Below, piece after piece: positions 52,643 through 61,169 of a stretch of DNA of 64,000 nt (its first letter is position 1; each line of letters starts with the position of its first letter). This DNA is from Marinimicrococcus sp033875255 (lineage in GTDB: Bacteria; Pseudomonadota; Alphaproteobacteria; Geminicoccales; Geminicoccaceae), in the NCBI GenBank assembly GCA_033875255.1, contig JAWZSN010000023.1, forward strand, positions 1 through 64,000, in the 5' to 3' direction. Under the pieces are notes generated by a model. The model had not been told where the DNA came from, made no database searches, and saw only the letters and a program-made list of their open reading frames with translations. Made by a program: the position numbers and the translations under genes.

Positions 52643-53449
52643 TCACGCCCCGCGCCTGCGCCGACGCCGGAACGGCGCGGCCAGCAGGCCGAGGAAGGGG
52701 CGGTCCTTCAGCCCCTCCACGCCGATGGGCATGGTGGCCCAGCGGGCGGTGCGGCTGCGCGAGCGGAAGAGCGGGTCCCAGAAGCTGAAGATCGTGCCGT
52801 AATTGCTGTCGGTGTCGGCGCGGATGGCGTGGTGGTGCACCCAGTGGATCGAGGGCGTGATGATCACGCGGGAGAGTGCGCGCTCGAGAGGCGGCGGCAG
52901 GGTGGCGTCCGAGTGGTGGAAGATGGCGCTGGCCAGCACGAGCCCCTCGAACAGCAGGACCGGGGCCAGCGGGATGTCGAGGAGGATGATCACCGCGGCG
53001 CGCACCAGTGCGGAGAGGATCACCTCGCCGGCGTGGAAGCGGACGGCGCTGGTGGTGTCCAGCGTCTCGTCGAGATGATGGACCTGGTGGAAGCGCCAGA
53101 GGAACTGGATCTCGTGGTTGGCGCGGTGCCACCAGTAGATCCAGAAGTCGAGCACCAGGATGTCGAGGGCGAAGGCCCAGGGCCCGCTCCACCACTCCGG
53201 CCGCAGGCCGACGGAGAAGCCCTCCGCCCAGACCGTCACCGGCACCACGATGAGCGGCGAGAGCAGGGCGTTGAGGCCGAACAGGCCGAGATTGCGGCCG
53301 AGCCTGCGCCAGCCGGCGGCGGTGGCCTGGCCCAGGCGGACGAGCAGCGGGCTGGGCGAGGCCGGGCGCAGGCGCTCCCACAGGCCGAACACGACGAGGG
53401 CCGTGCCCACCAGCACGGCCTTGATCAGCAGCAGGGTCTCGATGGTCAT
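52643..53449 (-). CDS. Sterol desaturase / fatty-acid hydroxylase family protein
   Basis: Predicted 268 residues from ATG 53449. Membrane helices and the di-iron His boxes are present: HRANHE, HQVHH, HHSD and HWVHHH, followed by SNYGTIFSFWDPLF. The family hydroxylates or desaturates lipids at the membrane. The start overlaps the stop of the UdgX-fusion gene by four bases, so the three genes may be one transcript. Confidence 0.9.
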   Translation of the reverse strand: MTIETLLLIKAVLVGTALVVFGLWERLRPASPSPLLVRLGQATAAGWRRLGRNLGLFGLNALLSPLIVVPVTVWAEGFSVGLRPEWWSGPWAFALDILVLDFWIYWWHRANHEIQFLWRFHQVHHLDETLDTTSAVRFHAGEVILSALVRAAVIILLDIPLAPVLLFEGLVLASAIFHHSDATLPPPLERALSRVIITPSIHWVHHHAIRADTDSNYGTIFSFWDPLFRSRSRTARWATMPIGVEGLKDRPFLGLLAAPFRRRRRRGA

Positions 53450-54927
53450 GATCCGGCGCCGGCGGCCTCTCCAGTCTCGCGCAGGTGCCCCGCCGCCAGC
53501 CGCAGATCGGCCAGCATGGCCGCATAGGCCTCGTGCTGCCGGGGCGGGTCGGGCAGGCGCAGGATATAGGAGGGATGGGTGGTGAGCAGCAGCCGGCTGC
53601 CGTCCTCCAGCGCCTGAAACCGGCCGCGCTCGCGGGCGATGGTGACCGGGCGGCGCAGCAGCGCCCGGCCGGCGCTGGCACCCAAAGCGAGGACCAGGCG
53701 CGGGCGCACGAGCCGCCGCTCCTGGTCGAGCCACCAGCGGCAGTGCTCGATCTCCCCGGCATCGGGCTTCTGGTGGATCCGCCGCTTGCCGCGCGGCGTG
53801 AACTTGAAGTGTTTCACCGCATTGGTGAGGTAGGTCTCGCCGCGCTCGATGCCGGCCTCGGCGAGGGCGCGGTCGAGAAGCCTTCCGGCGGGACCGACGA
53901 AGGGGCGGCCCTCGATGTCCTCCTGGTCGCCCGGCTGCTCCCCCACGATCATCAGCGCCGCGTCCTCGGGGCCCTCGCCGGACACCGTTTGCGTGGTGTC
54001 GCGCCAGAGCGGGCAGGCGCGGCAGCGGCCTGCGGCCTCCCGCAGCTCCGCGAGGCTCGCAGGCAAAGGCTGCGCCCCGGCTGGAAGCGGTGCCGGGGCA
54101 TGATCGGCGTGGGGTGCGAGGGCCACCCGGCCGCGCCGGCTCTCCGGCGCCGGGCCTGAGGCCACCATGGCGCCGGTGCGCCGGGCGGCCTCGCGCATCA
54201 GCGGCCGCACCAGCGCCGTCTCGGGCATGTTGGCCCAGTAGCGCTTCGGCATCTCGCGACGCATGGCGGCGGGCTTGAGGCGGGCGGGGTTGAAGATGCT
54301 GGCGTAGTAGGTGCGCCAGTGCTCCTCCAGCGCATCGGCGGCGGGGGCGTCGCTGCGCCTGGCGCCTGGGCCGAAGCGCAGCGTGCCGTCCCAGTGGGCG
54401 CTGCGCCGCGGCGTGAGGATCGACCAGCGCATCGAGGCGAAGCGGCGCACGAAGAAGGGGGCGGCGAGATCCACCACGTGATGCAGCGGCTCGAACCAGG
54501 CGAGCCAGGCCGGGCCGTCCTCCGCCGCCACCTCGCGGAAGCGCACGAAGGCGTGCATCTTGTGCTCCTCGCGCCGCACCGCCTTCGCCATGGCGGAGGC
54601 CCGTGCCACCTCGGGGTCGCTGGCCAGCTCCAGAAGATGCCGCTCGCCCTGCTGCAGGCGCCAGAGCAGCCGGTAGAGCAGGGCGAAGCGCTCGCCGTCG
54701 CAGTGGCAGACCACTGCCTCGGCCATGCTCGCGAAACGTGGCGGCACCATGAGCGGCGGCGCGTCCTCCTCCGCCGCTGCCGCCGTCGCGCCGGCGAAGA
54801 GATCGGAGGCCTCGTCTCCGGCGGCGAACAGCACCTCCGCCGGCGGCAGGCCGGCGTGCAGGAAGCGGCGGGCCGCCTTGCGGAAGCCGTCGAGGTCGGC
54901 CTCGTGGGCGAGCCGTGCCTCAGCCAT
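53446..54927 (-). CDS. TIGR03915-type domain fused to UdgX uracil-DNA glycosylase
   Basis: Predicted 493 residues. Residues 1-270 match the TIGR03915/DUF4130 'probable DNA metabolism' domain (EEHKMHAFVRFREV and a PKRYWANMPE end). Residues about 295-480 are UDG-superfamily, with CRACPLWRDTTQ, GEQPGDQED, GPAGRLLDRAL and, importantly, the KRRIHQKP loop that marks UdgX. UdgX excises uracil and then stays covalently bound to the site. A four-cysteine iron-sulfur set is likely (CRACP, CRWW region). It overlaps the radical SAM gene upstream by eight bases, and the two are almost always partners. Confidence 0.93.
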   Translation of the reverse strand: MAEARLAHEADLDGFRKAARRFLHAGLPPAEVLFAAGDEASDLFAGATAAAAEEDAPPLMVPPRFASMAEAVVCHCDGERFALLYRLLWRLQQGERHLLELASDPEVARASAMAKAVRREEHKMHAFVRFREVAAEDGPAWLAWFEPLHHVVDLAAPFFVRRFASMRWSILTPRRSAHWDGTLRFGPGARRSDAPAADALEEHWRTYYASIFNPARLKPAAMRREMPKRYWANMPETALVRPLMREAARRTGAMVASGPAPESRRGRVALAPHADHAPAPLPAGAQPLPASLAELREAAGRCRACPLWRDTTQTVSGEGPEDAALMIVGEQPGDQEDIEGRPFVGPAGRLLDRALAEAGIERGETYLTNAVKHFKFTPRGKRRIHQKPDAGEIEHCRWWLDQERRLVRPRLVLALGASAGRALLRRPVTIARERGRFQALEDGSRLLLTTHPSYILRLPDPPRQHEAYAAMLADLRLAAGHLRETGEAAGAGS

Positions 54928-56164
54928 CGGCGAAGAGCTCGCCCTGGACCGGCTTCACCAGCCGTGCGCGCAGGCTCTCCGCCTCGAGCAGCCGGGCAGG
55001 GGGGACGTGGTCGGCGGTGGCGAGGAACGGGCGCACCTTGGCGAGGGGCACGCGCAGCCGGGCGAGGTCCTCCAGCCGCACCCGCCGGTGGCGGCGCAGG
55101 ACCAGCAGCCGGTCGACATTGCGCACCCCCAGGCCCGGCACCCGCAGCAGCTCCTCGCGGCTGGCGCGGTTGACGTCGAGGGGGAAGAGGGCGCGGTGCT
55201 GCAGCGCCCAGGCGAGCTTGGGATCGGCCTCGAGGTCGAGCATGCCGCCCTTCCCGCCGGAAAGGATCTCCTCCACCGAGAAGCCGTAGAAGCGCATGAG
55301 CCAGTCGGCCTGGTAGAGGCGGTGCTCGCGCAGCAGCGGCGGCGCTGCCGGCGGCAGCAGGCGGCTCGCGGCGGGGATCGGGCTGAAGGCCGAGTAGTAG
55401 ACCCGGCGCAGCCGGTAGGAGCCGTAGAGCGTGGCGCTGGTGGAGAGGATGCCGGCATCGTCCGCCCCGTCCGCGCCGACGATCATCTGGGTGCTCTGCC
55501 CGGCCGGGGCGAAGCGCGGTGCGCCGGGCTCGGCCGCCTCCTCCAGATGGCGGCGGGTGGCCGCCATGGCGCGGCGGATGACCCGCCCGCTCTTCTGCGG
55601 CGCCAGGGTCTCGAGGCCCTGCTCGCTGGGCAGCTCGACATTGATGCTGAGGCGGTCGGCCCAGCGCCCGGCCTCCTCCACCAGCTCCGGGGAAGCGTCG
55701 GGAATGGTCTTGAGGTGGATGTAGCCGCGGAACTGGTGGTCGAGCCGGAGCCGCCGCGCCACCTCCACCATCTGCTCCATGGTGTAGTCGGGGCTTTTGA
55801 TGATGCCCGAGCTCAGGAACAGCCCCTCGATATAGTTGCGGCGATAGAAGCCCAAAGTGAGGTCCACCACCTCCTGCACCGTGAACCGCGCCCGCTCCAC
55901 GTTGCTGGAGTTGCGGTTGATGCAGTAGGCGCACTCGAAGATGCAGAAATTCGTGAGCAGGATCTTGAGCAGGGAGATGCAGCGGCCGTCGGGAGCGTAG
56001 GCGTGGCAGATCCCGGCCCCCTCGTTGGAGCCGATGCCCTTGCCGTCGCGGGAGTCGCGCCTGCTGCCGCCGCTGGACGCGCAGGAGGCGTCGTATTTGG
56101 CGGCATCCGCCAGCACGGCGAGCTTGCGGCGCAGGTCGCCGGGTAGCACGGAGATGGTGGCCAT
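54920..56164 (-). CDS. Putative DNA modification/repair radical SAM protein (TIGR03916 type)
   Basis: Predicted 414 residues from ATG 56164. The radical SAM cluster motif is CIFECAYCINRNSSN (C-x3-C-x2-C). Upstream is KYDASCASSGGSRRDSR...GICHAYAPDGRCISLLK, a family block. The C-terminal part has a helix-hairpin-helix (LRVPGLGVRNVDRLL). The family is predicted to act on DNA, but its reaction is unknown. The overlap with the UdgX-fusion gene suggests joint work in repair of an unusual lesion. Confidence 0.92.
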   Translation of the reverse strand: MATISVLPGDLRRKLAVLADAAKYDASCASSGGSRRDSRDGKGIGSNEGAGICHAYAPDGRCISLLKILLTNFCIFECAYCINRNSSNVERARFTVQEVVDLTLGFYRRNYIEGLFLSSGIIKSPDYTMEQMVEVARRLRLDHQFRGYIHLKTIPDASPELVEEAGRWADRLSINVELPSEQGLETLAPQKSGRVIRRAMAATRRHLEEAAEPGAPRFAPAGQSTQMIVGADGADDAGILSTSATLYGSYRLRRVYYSAFSPIPAASRLLPPAAPPLLREHRLYQADWLMRFYGFSVEEILSGGKGGMLDLEADPKLAWALQHRALFPLDVNRASREELLRVPGLGVRNVDRLLVLRRHRRVRLEDLARLRVPLAKVRPFLATADHVPPARLLEAESLRARLVKPVQGELFADG

Positions 56165-56263
56165 GGGGCAACCTATGTTCGCGTTCCGTTCGAGGCAACG
56201 GGTGCGGCAGCGTGACCGCGCCCGTCACCGTCCGGGAAGTCGAGCGCGGGCGCTTGAAGGCCT

Positions 56264-56291
56264 CTTGAACGGCGGTGGCGGCTTCCCAAAT
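56264..56291 (+). promoter_or_regulatory. Sigma-32-like promoter of the Hsp20 gene
   Basis: CTTGAA (56264-56269) and CCCAAAT (56285-56291) with a 15-base spacer resemble the CTTGAA/CCCCATnT pattern of RpoH promoters. It lies just upstream of the thermometer leader. The -10 is imperfect. Confidence 0.5.
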
Positions 56292-56308
56292 GTTCAATCG
56301 CCGGATGC

Positions 56309-56394
56309 CTGCGGGGTCCGGCAACCGCAGCAAGAAGCGGCGCCCCTCCGGTCGATGCAGACGAAAGGGTGCCGCAGTCGCTCCACAGGAGGAC
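56309..56394 (+). ncRNA. ROSE-like RNA thermometer in the Hsp20 leader
   Basis: Three hairpins in order: CTGCGG/CCGCAG (56309-56330); a longer one, GCGGCGCCC with GGGTGCCGC (56337-56375); and an SD-masking hairpin, GTCGCTCCACAGGAGGAC (56377-56394). The last has a UCGCU anti-SD paired with AGGAGG and a G left unpaired opposite the SD strand, the feature that defines ROSE elements (U-U/C-GCU). The ATG follows at 56404. Melting on heating would expose the ribosome site. Confidence 0.8.
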
Positions 56395-56403
56395 ATGAAA
56401 GCA

Positions 56404-56910
56404 ATGCGCAATCTCGACCTTTCGCCGCTGTTCCGCTCGACCATCGGCTTCGAGCGGCTGGACAAGCTCTTCGACGCGGCGTTCCGCGATGCCGCCCGCG
56501 ATCTCTCCTATCCGCCCTACAACATCGTGAAGACCGGCAAGGAGCAGTACCGCATCACCATGGCGGTGGCCGGCTTCGCCGAGAAGGACCTCGACATCAC
56601 GGTCCACGAGAACGTGCTGGTCGTGAAGGGGCAGATCAAGGAGCCCGAGCAGAACGTCGAGTATCTGCATCGCGGGATCGCCCAGCGCGGCTTCGAGCAC
56701 CGCTTCCAGCTGGCCGACCATGTCCGCGTCGGCGACGCGAAGCTCACCAACGGCCTGCTCGACATCCACCTCCAGCGGGTGGTGCCGGAGGCTCTCAAGC
56801 CCCGCAAGGTCGCCATCTCGGCGCAGGCCGAGCCGGCGGCGATCGAGGGCAGGAGCGAGCCGCAGGAGGCTTTTGCACCGGCGACGGGCGGCAAGGTCGC
56901 GGCCGCCTGA
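56404..56910 (+). CDS. ibpA: IbpA-like small heat-shock protein (Hsp20)
   Basis: Predicted 168 residues from ATG 56404; MRNLDLSPLFRSTIGFERL parallels the MRNFDLSPLYRSAIGFDRL start of IbpA, so this ATG is preferred to 56395. The alpha-crystallin domain (YNIVKTGKEQYRITMAVAGF...LLDIHLQRVVPE) follows. A disordered tail ends the protein. It is a holdase chaperone of the cytoplasm. Regulation is likely by heat through the ROSE-like leader and a sigma-32-like promoter. Confidence 0.93.
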   Translation: MRNLDLSPLFRSTIGFERLDKLFDAAFRDAARDLSYPPYNIVKTGKEQYRITMAVAGFAEKDLDITVHENVLVVKGQIKEPEQNVEYLHRGIAQRGFEHRFQLADHVRVGDAKLTNGLLDIHLQRVVPEALKPRKVAISAQAEPAAIEGRSEPQEAFAPATGGKVAAA

Positions 56911-57021
56911 CAAGCCGCGAGGCGCGCCTGCGCCGCCGCGCGCGGCATGGGCGTAGGGCTTGACGTGGAGGGCCGGGATCCCGCTTGTCGGGGTTCCGGC
57001 CTTTGTCCTATAGGTGCGTCC

Positions 57022-57813
57022 ATGCCCGGATCCGAGCGCGTCCCTCTCGTCGGCGTGACCGCCTGCCTCAAGCAGGGCGAGCACTCCTTCTTTCACAGCG
57101 TCCAGGACAAATATGTGGACGCCGTGATCCAGGGGGCCGGTGTGCTGCCGGTGCTCCTGCCGGCGATCGCCGAGGCTCAGCGCGTCGAGCTTCTGCTGGA
57201 GCGCCTCGACGGTATTCTCGTTACCGGCAGCCCCTCCAATGTCGACCCGTCGCTCTATGGCGGCCCGGCGCCCCGCCAGGGCAACCAGGCCGACCGGCGG
57301 CGCGACGACACGGTGCTGCCGCTGCTGCGCGGGGCGCTGGAGAAAGACGTTCCGGTGCTGGCCATCTGCCGGGGGATCCAGGAGCTCAACGTCGCGCTGG
57401 GCGGCACGCTGCACCAGCATGTGCAGGAGCTTTGCGGTCGCCGTGACCATCGTTCCGACAAGACCCGGCCCTACGCCGAGCGCTACGGGCCGGCCCACCC
57501 GATAAGCCTCACGCCGGGCGGCCTGCTGCAGCGCCTCCTGGGCGGACCGCAGACCATCGAGGTCAACTCCCTGCATGGCCAGGGAATCGACCGCCTCGCC
57601 CAGGGCCTCGTCGTCGAGGCCGTGGCCGAGGACGGCACGATCGAGGCGGTCAGCGCGCCTGCCGCCTCCTTCCTGCTCGGCGTGCAGTGGCACCCCGAGT
57701 GGCGGGTCCTCGAGAACCCGTGGTCCACCCGGCTGTTCGCCGCCTTCGGCGAGGCCGCAGCCGCCCGTGCGGCCCAAAGGACCACCCATGGACAAATTCG
57801 CGCAGTGGCTTAG
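57022..57813 (+). CDS. Class I glutamine amidotransferase, PuuD-like
   Basis: Predicted 263 residues from ATG 57022. The nucleophile Cys is in VPVLAICRGIQELN and the His/Glu pair is in LGVQWHPEW, with the family GSPSNVDPSLY. These match gamma-glutamyl-gamma-aminobutyrate hydrolase PuuD. A weak TTGTCG-N18-TATAGG promoter ends nine bases before the ATG. It overlaps the glutamine-synthetase-like gene by 26 bases. Confidence 0.88.
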   Translation: MPGSERVPLVGVTACLKQGEHSFFHSVQDKYVDAVIQGAGVLPVLLPAIAEAQRVELLLERLDGILVTGSPSNVDPSLYGGPAPRQGNQADRRRDDTVLPLLRGALEKDVPVLAICRGIQELNVALGGTLHQHVQELCGRRDHRSDKTRPYAERYGPAHPISLTPGGLLQRLLGGPQTIEVNSLHGQGIDRLAQGLVVEAVAEDGTIEAVSAPAASFLLGVQWHPEWRVLENPWSTRLFAAFGEAAAARAAQRTTHGQIRAVA

Positions 57814-59128
57814 GGACCAGCGGGTCACCGAGGTCGAGTGCATCGTCGCCGACATCAACGGCGTCGCCCGCGGCAAGATCCTGCCGGGCGAGAAGTTCCT
57901 GCGCTCGCTGCAGGACGACAGCCTGCGGCTGCCCGAGAGCATCTTCATCCAGACCTATACGGGCGACTATCCCGAAGAGGATGTCATCGACCCGGCCGAC
58001 CGGGACGTCATCCTGCGCCCCGACTACAACTCGATGCGCCTCGTGCCCTGGTATCCCGAGCCCACAGCCCAGGTCATCGCCGACTGCGTCTATCACGACG
58101 GCAGCGCTGTCGAGATCTCCGCGCGTCGTCTGCTGCGGCGCGTCCTGGCGCTTTACGAGGAGCGCGGCTGGCGGCCGGTGGTAGCCCCCGAGCTCGAGTT
58201 CTTTCTCACCAAGATCAACGAGGATCCCGACTACCCGCTGGTGCCGCCGGTCGGCCGCTCGCGCCGCCAGGAGAGCGGCCGTCAAAGCTTCGGTATCGAC
58301 GCGGTCAACGAGTTCGATCCGGTCTTCGAGGACGTCTATGACTGGTGCGACCAGCAGCAGCTCGACGTCGACACCCTGACCCACGAGGCCGGGGTGGCGC
58401 AGATGGAGATCAACTTCAACCACGGCGAGCCGCTCGACCTCGCCGACCAGACCTTTGTCTTCAAGCGCACCTTGCGCGAGGCGGCCCTCAAGCACGGCAT
58501 GTACGCGACCTTCATGGCCAAGCCCATGGAGGGCGAGCCGGGCAGCTCGATGCACATCCACCAGTCGGTCTACAGCATCGAGACCGGCCGCAACCTGTTC
58601 GCCGACGCGGACAATGCCGACACGAAGCAGTTTCGCCACTTCATCGCCGGGCTGCAGAAATTCCTGCCGGCGGCGATGCCGCTCCTCGCCCCCAACGTGA
58701 ACTCCTACCGGCGCCTGCGCCGCTACTCGACCGCCCCGATCAATGTCCACTGGGGCATCGAGAACCGCACGGTGGGGCTGCGCGTGCCGATCTCGGGGCC
58801 CGATGCGCGCCGGGTCGAGAACCGGCTGGCCGGCGCCGACGCCAACCCCTATCTGGCGATCGCCGCGTCGCTCGCCTGCGGCTGGCTCGGCATGACCGAG
58901 GAGATGGAGCCTACCGAGCCCATCAAGGGCAGCGCCTACCGCATGGCCCAGACCCTGCCGCAGCAAATGCCCGAGGGCATGCGCAAGCTGGCGCTGAGCG
59001 GCCCGCTCAAGGAGGTGCTGGGGGCCGCCTTCGTCGACGTCCTGCTGGCGGTCAAGCAGACCGAGCACGACGCCTACCAGCGGGTCATCAGCTCGTGGGA
59101 GCGCGAGCACCTGCTCTTGAACGTGTGA
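57788..59128 (+). CDS. Glutamine synthetase-family ligase (PuuA-like)
   Basis: Predicted 446 residues from ATG 57788. The N-terminal beta-grasp is followed by the catalytic core: PELEFFLTK, GSSMHIHQS, NSYRRLRRYSTAPINVHWGIENR and VENRLAGADANPYLAIAAS. This is the GlnA-related branch that links glutamate to amines rather than ammonia. Its partner, the PuuD-like hydrolase, overlaps at the 5' end, which suggests polyamine or amine catabolism by gamma-glutamylation. The amine substrate is unknown. Confidence 0.9.
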   Translation: MDKFAQWLRDQRVTEVECIVADINGVARGKILPGEKFLRSLQDDSLRLPESIFIQTYTGDYPEEDVIDPADRDVILRPDYNSMRLVPWYPEPTAQVIADCVYHDGSAVEISARRLLRRVLALYEERGWRPVVAPELEFFLTKINEDPDYPLVPPVGRSRRQESGRQSFGIDAVNEFDPVFEDVYDWCDQQQLDVDTLTHEAGVAQMEINFNHGEPLDLADQTFVFKRTLREAALKHGMYATFMAKPMEGEPGSSMHIHQSVYSIETGRNLFADADNADTKQFRHFIAGLQKFLPAAMPLLAPNVNSYRRLRRYSTAPINVHWGIENRTVGLRVPISGPDARRVENRLAGADANPYLAIAASLACGWLGMTEEMEPTEPIKGSAYRMAQTLPQQMPEGMRKLALSGPLKEVLGAAFVDVLLAVKQTEHDAYQRVISSWEREHLLLNV

Positions 59129-59138
59129 GGCATACGAT

Positions 59139-59161
59139 CCCGGGTTGCATGCATACCCGGG
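59139..59161. terminator. Hairpin after the glutamine-synthetase-like gene
   Basis: CCCGGGT and ACCCGGG pair around a nine-base loop (TGCATGCAT) ten bases after the stop. There is no T-run, so terminator use is only likely. Confidence 0.4.
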
Positions 59162-59273
59162 TGAGGTGGGCGGCCTGACCGGGTGGCGCCGGGGCGAAGG
59201 TCGGCGGGAGGATGGGGAACTGGCCGCGGGGCCGTGCGGTTGCTCCGGCTGCCCCGCCCCTTCGGAGCCCCCG

Positions 59274-61052
59274 ATGAGTCTCGACCAGATGCTTGTGTTC
59301 GCCGTCCTCGGGGCGGCGCTCCTTCTTTTCGCGTGGGAGCGGTGGCGCTACGACCTGGTGGCGGTGGCCAGCCTGGTCGCGGTGGTGGTGCTGGGCCTGG
59401 TACCCGTCGACCGTGCCTTCGCCGGCTTCGGCCATGTCGCCACGGTGAGCGTCGCGGCGATCCTGGTAATGAGCCGCGGGCTCGCCAATTCCGGCGCGGT
59501 CGACCTGCTGGCCCGCCCGATCGCCGCCGCGACCCGCAGCCAGGGCCTCCATGTCGGCACGGTCTGCGGCATCGCCGCCCTGCTCTCCGGCTTCATGAAC
59601 AACGTGGCCGCCCTGGCCCTGCTGATGCCGGTCACCATCCAGTCGGCGGCGCGCGCCAAGCGCTCGCCGGCGCTCCTGCTCATGCCGCTCGCCTTCGCCG
59701 CGGTGCTGGGCGGCATCGTCACGATGATCGGCACGCCGCCCAACCTGATCCTCAGCGGCTTTCGCGCCCAGGCGCTGGGGGAGCCCTACCGGCTGCTCGA
59801 CTTCGCGCCGGTCGGCCTGCCGGTGGCGGTGGCAGGCGTCCTTTTCCTGGTGCTCGTCGGCTGGCGGCTGCTGCGGGTCGGGGCGGCGCCGTCCGGCGCC
59901 GACCGGCTGGCGCTGGTGCGCGACTATCTGGCCGAGCTGCAGGTCGCCGAGGAGTCGCCCGTCGCCGGCCTCTATCTGGGCGAGCTGGACGAGAGGCTGG
60001 AGGATATCGACGCGGTGATCCTGGGGGTGATCCGCGACGAGCATCTTTTGCCGCCCGACGGCCGCTGGCTGCGCCTCAAGGCCGGTGACCTGCTGCTGGT
60101 CGAGGCCGAGCCGGGCGAGCTCGACCGGCTGAGCGCCAAGCTCGGCACCCGCCTCGCCGGCGTCGACGAGGACGAGGACCGCGCCGGCCGGCTGGCCGAG
60201 GACACGGTCATGGAGGTGGTGGTGCGGCCGCAGTCGCGGCTGGTCGGCCGCACCGTCGGCTCGCTGCGGCTGCCGGGACGTTTCGACATCAACCTGCTGG
60301 CGGTCTCGCGCCAGGGGCGGCCCTATCGCGGACGTCTGCGCCATTTCGCGATCCGCAGCGGCGATGTGCTGCTGCTCCAGGGCGACCCGCAGCGCCTCGC
60401 CGACATCGTCTCGCGCCTGGGCGGCCTGCCGCTGGCCGAGCGCAAGATCAACATGGGGCTGCGGGGCCGCGCCGGCCTCGGGCTGCTTCTGTTCTTCGTG
60501 CCGCTGGCGCTGGGGGCGCTGCAGGTCGTGCCGCTGGCGATCGCCCTGGTCGCCAGCGCTCTCCTGATGGTGCTCGGCGGCCTGATCCCGGTGCGCGACC
60601 TCTATGACAGCATCGACTGGCCGGTGGTGGTGCTGCTGGGCGCGATGATGCCGCTGGGCGACGCCTTCCAGGCGACCGGGGCCACCGACCTGGTCGCCGG
60701 GACGGTGCTGGCGTTCACCGGCGAGGCGCCGCTGTTCGTGCTGGTGGCGCTGCTGATCTTCGTCACCATGCTGCTCTCCGACCTGCTCAACAACGCCGCC
60801 ACGGCGGTCATGATGGGACCCATAGCGCTGGCCATCGCGGGAGCCCTCAACGCCAGCCCGGACACGTTCCTGATGGCCGTGGCGATCGGGGCTTCCTGCT
60901 CGTTCCTGACGCCGGTCGGCCACCAGAACTACACGCTGGTGATGGGCCCCGGGGGCTACCGCTTCCGCGATTACTGGCGCCTCGGCCTGCCGCTTGAGCT
61001 GCTGATCGTGGCGGTCGCGACGCCGCTCATCGTTTATTTCTGGCCTGCGTGA
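59274..61052 (+). CDS. SLC13-type transporter with two TrkA-C domains
   Basis: Predicted 592 residues from ATG 59274. It has about 12 membrane helices with LLSGFMNNVAALALLMPV and SDLLNNAATAVMMGP (the two N-N-x-A-A/T motifs) and MIGTPPNLIL. Between them are two soluble RCK-C/TrkA-C modules (LYLGELDERLEDIDAVILG, LVGRTVGSLRLPGRFDINLL). This is the layout of SLC13/CitT-like carriers. The substrate may be sulfate, arsenite or a dicarboxylate; it is not shown. Confidence 0.92.
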   Translation: MSLDQMLVFAVLGAALLLFAWERWRYDLVAVASLVAVVVLGLVPVDRAFAGFGHVATVSVAAILVMSRGLANSGAVDLLARPIAAATRSQGLHVGTVCGIAALLSGFMNNVAALALLMPVTIQSAARAKRSPALLLMPLAFAAVLGGIVTMIGTPPNLILSGFRAQALGEPYRLLDFAPVGLPVAVAGVLFLVLVGWRLLRVGAAPSGADRLALVRDYLAELQVAEESPVAGLYLGELDERLEDIDAVILGVIRDEHLLPPDGRWLRLKAGDLLLVEAEPGELDRLSAKLGTRLAGVDEDEDRAGRLAEDTVMEVVVRPQSRLVGRTVGSLRLPGRFDINLLAVSRQGRPYRGRLRHFAIRSGDVLLLQGDPQRLADIVSRLGGLPLAERKINMGLRGRAGLGLLLFFVPLALGALQVVPLAIALVASALLMVLGGLIPVRDLYDSIDWPVVVLLGAMMPLGDAFQATGATDLVAGTVLAFTGEAPLFVLVALLIFVTMLLSDLLNNAATAVMMGPIALAIAGALNASPDTFLMAVAIGASCSFLTPVGHQNYTLVMGPGGYRFRDYWRLGLPLELLIVAVATPLIVYFWPA

Positions 61053-61169
61053 CGCATGCCTGCCATGCGCTTTACGCATATGCGACGGCGTGGCACGCGG
61101 GACAGACCCGGGGCGTCCGGGTTAAAGGCTTGTATGAGTAAGGATCTGCGTGTTTTGGCGAGGTAGGTG

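Noticed and set aside
56395..56403. ATG 56395 as Hsp20 start
   Set aside because: It is two bases from the SD, and the IbpA-type MRN start is at 56404.
59145..60088. Alternative frames over the SLC13 gene
   Set aside because: No membrane pattern or motifs; the listed frame has both N-N motifs.
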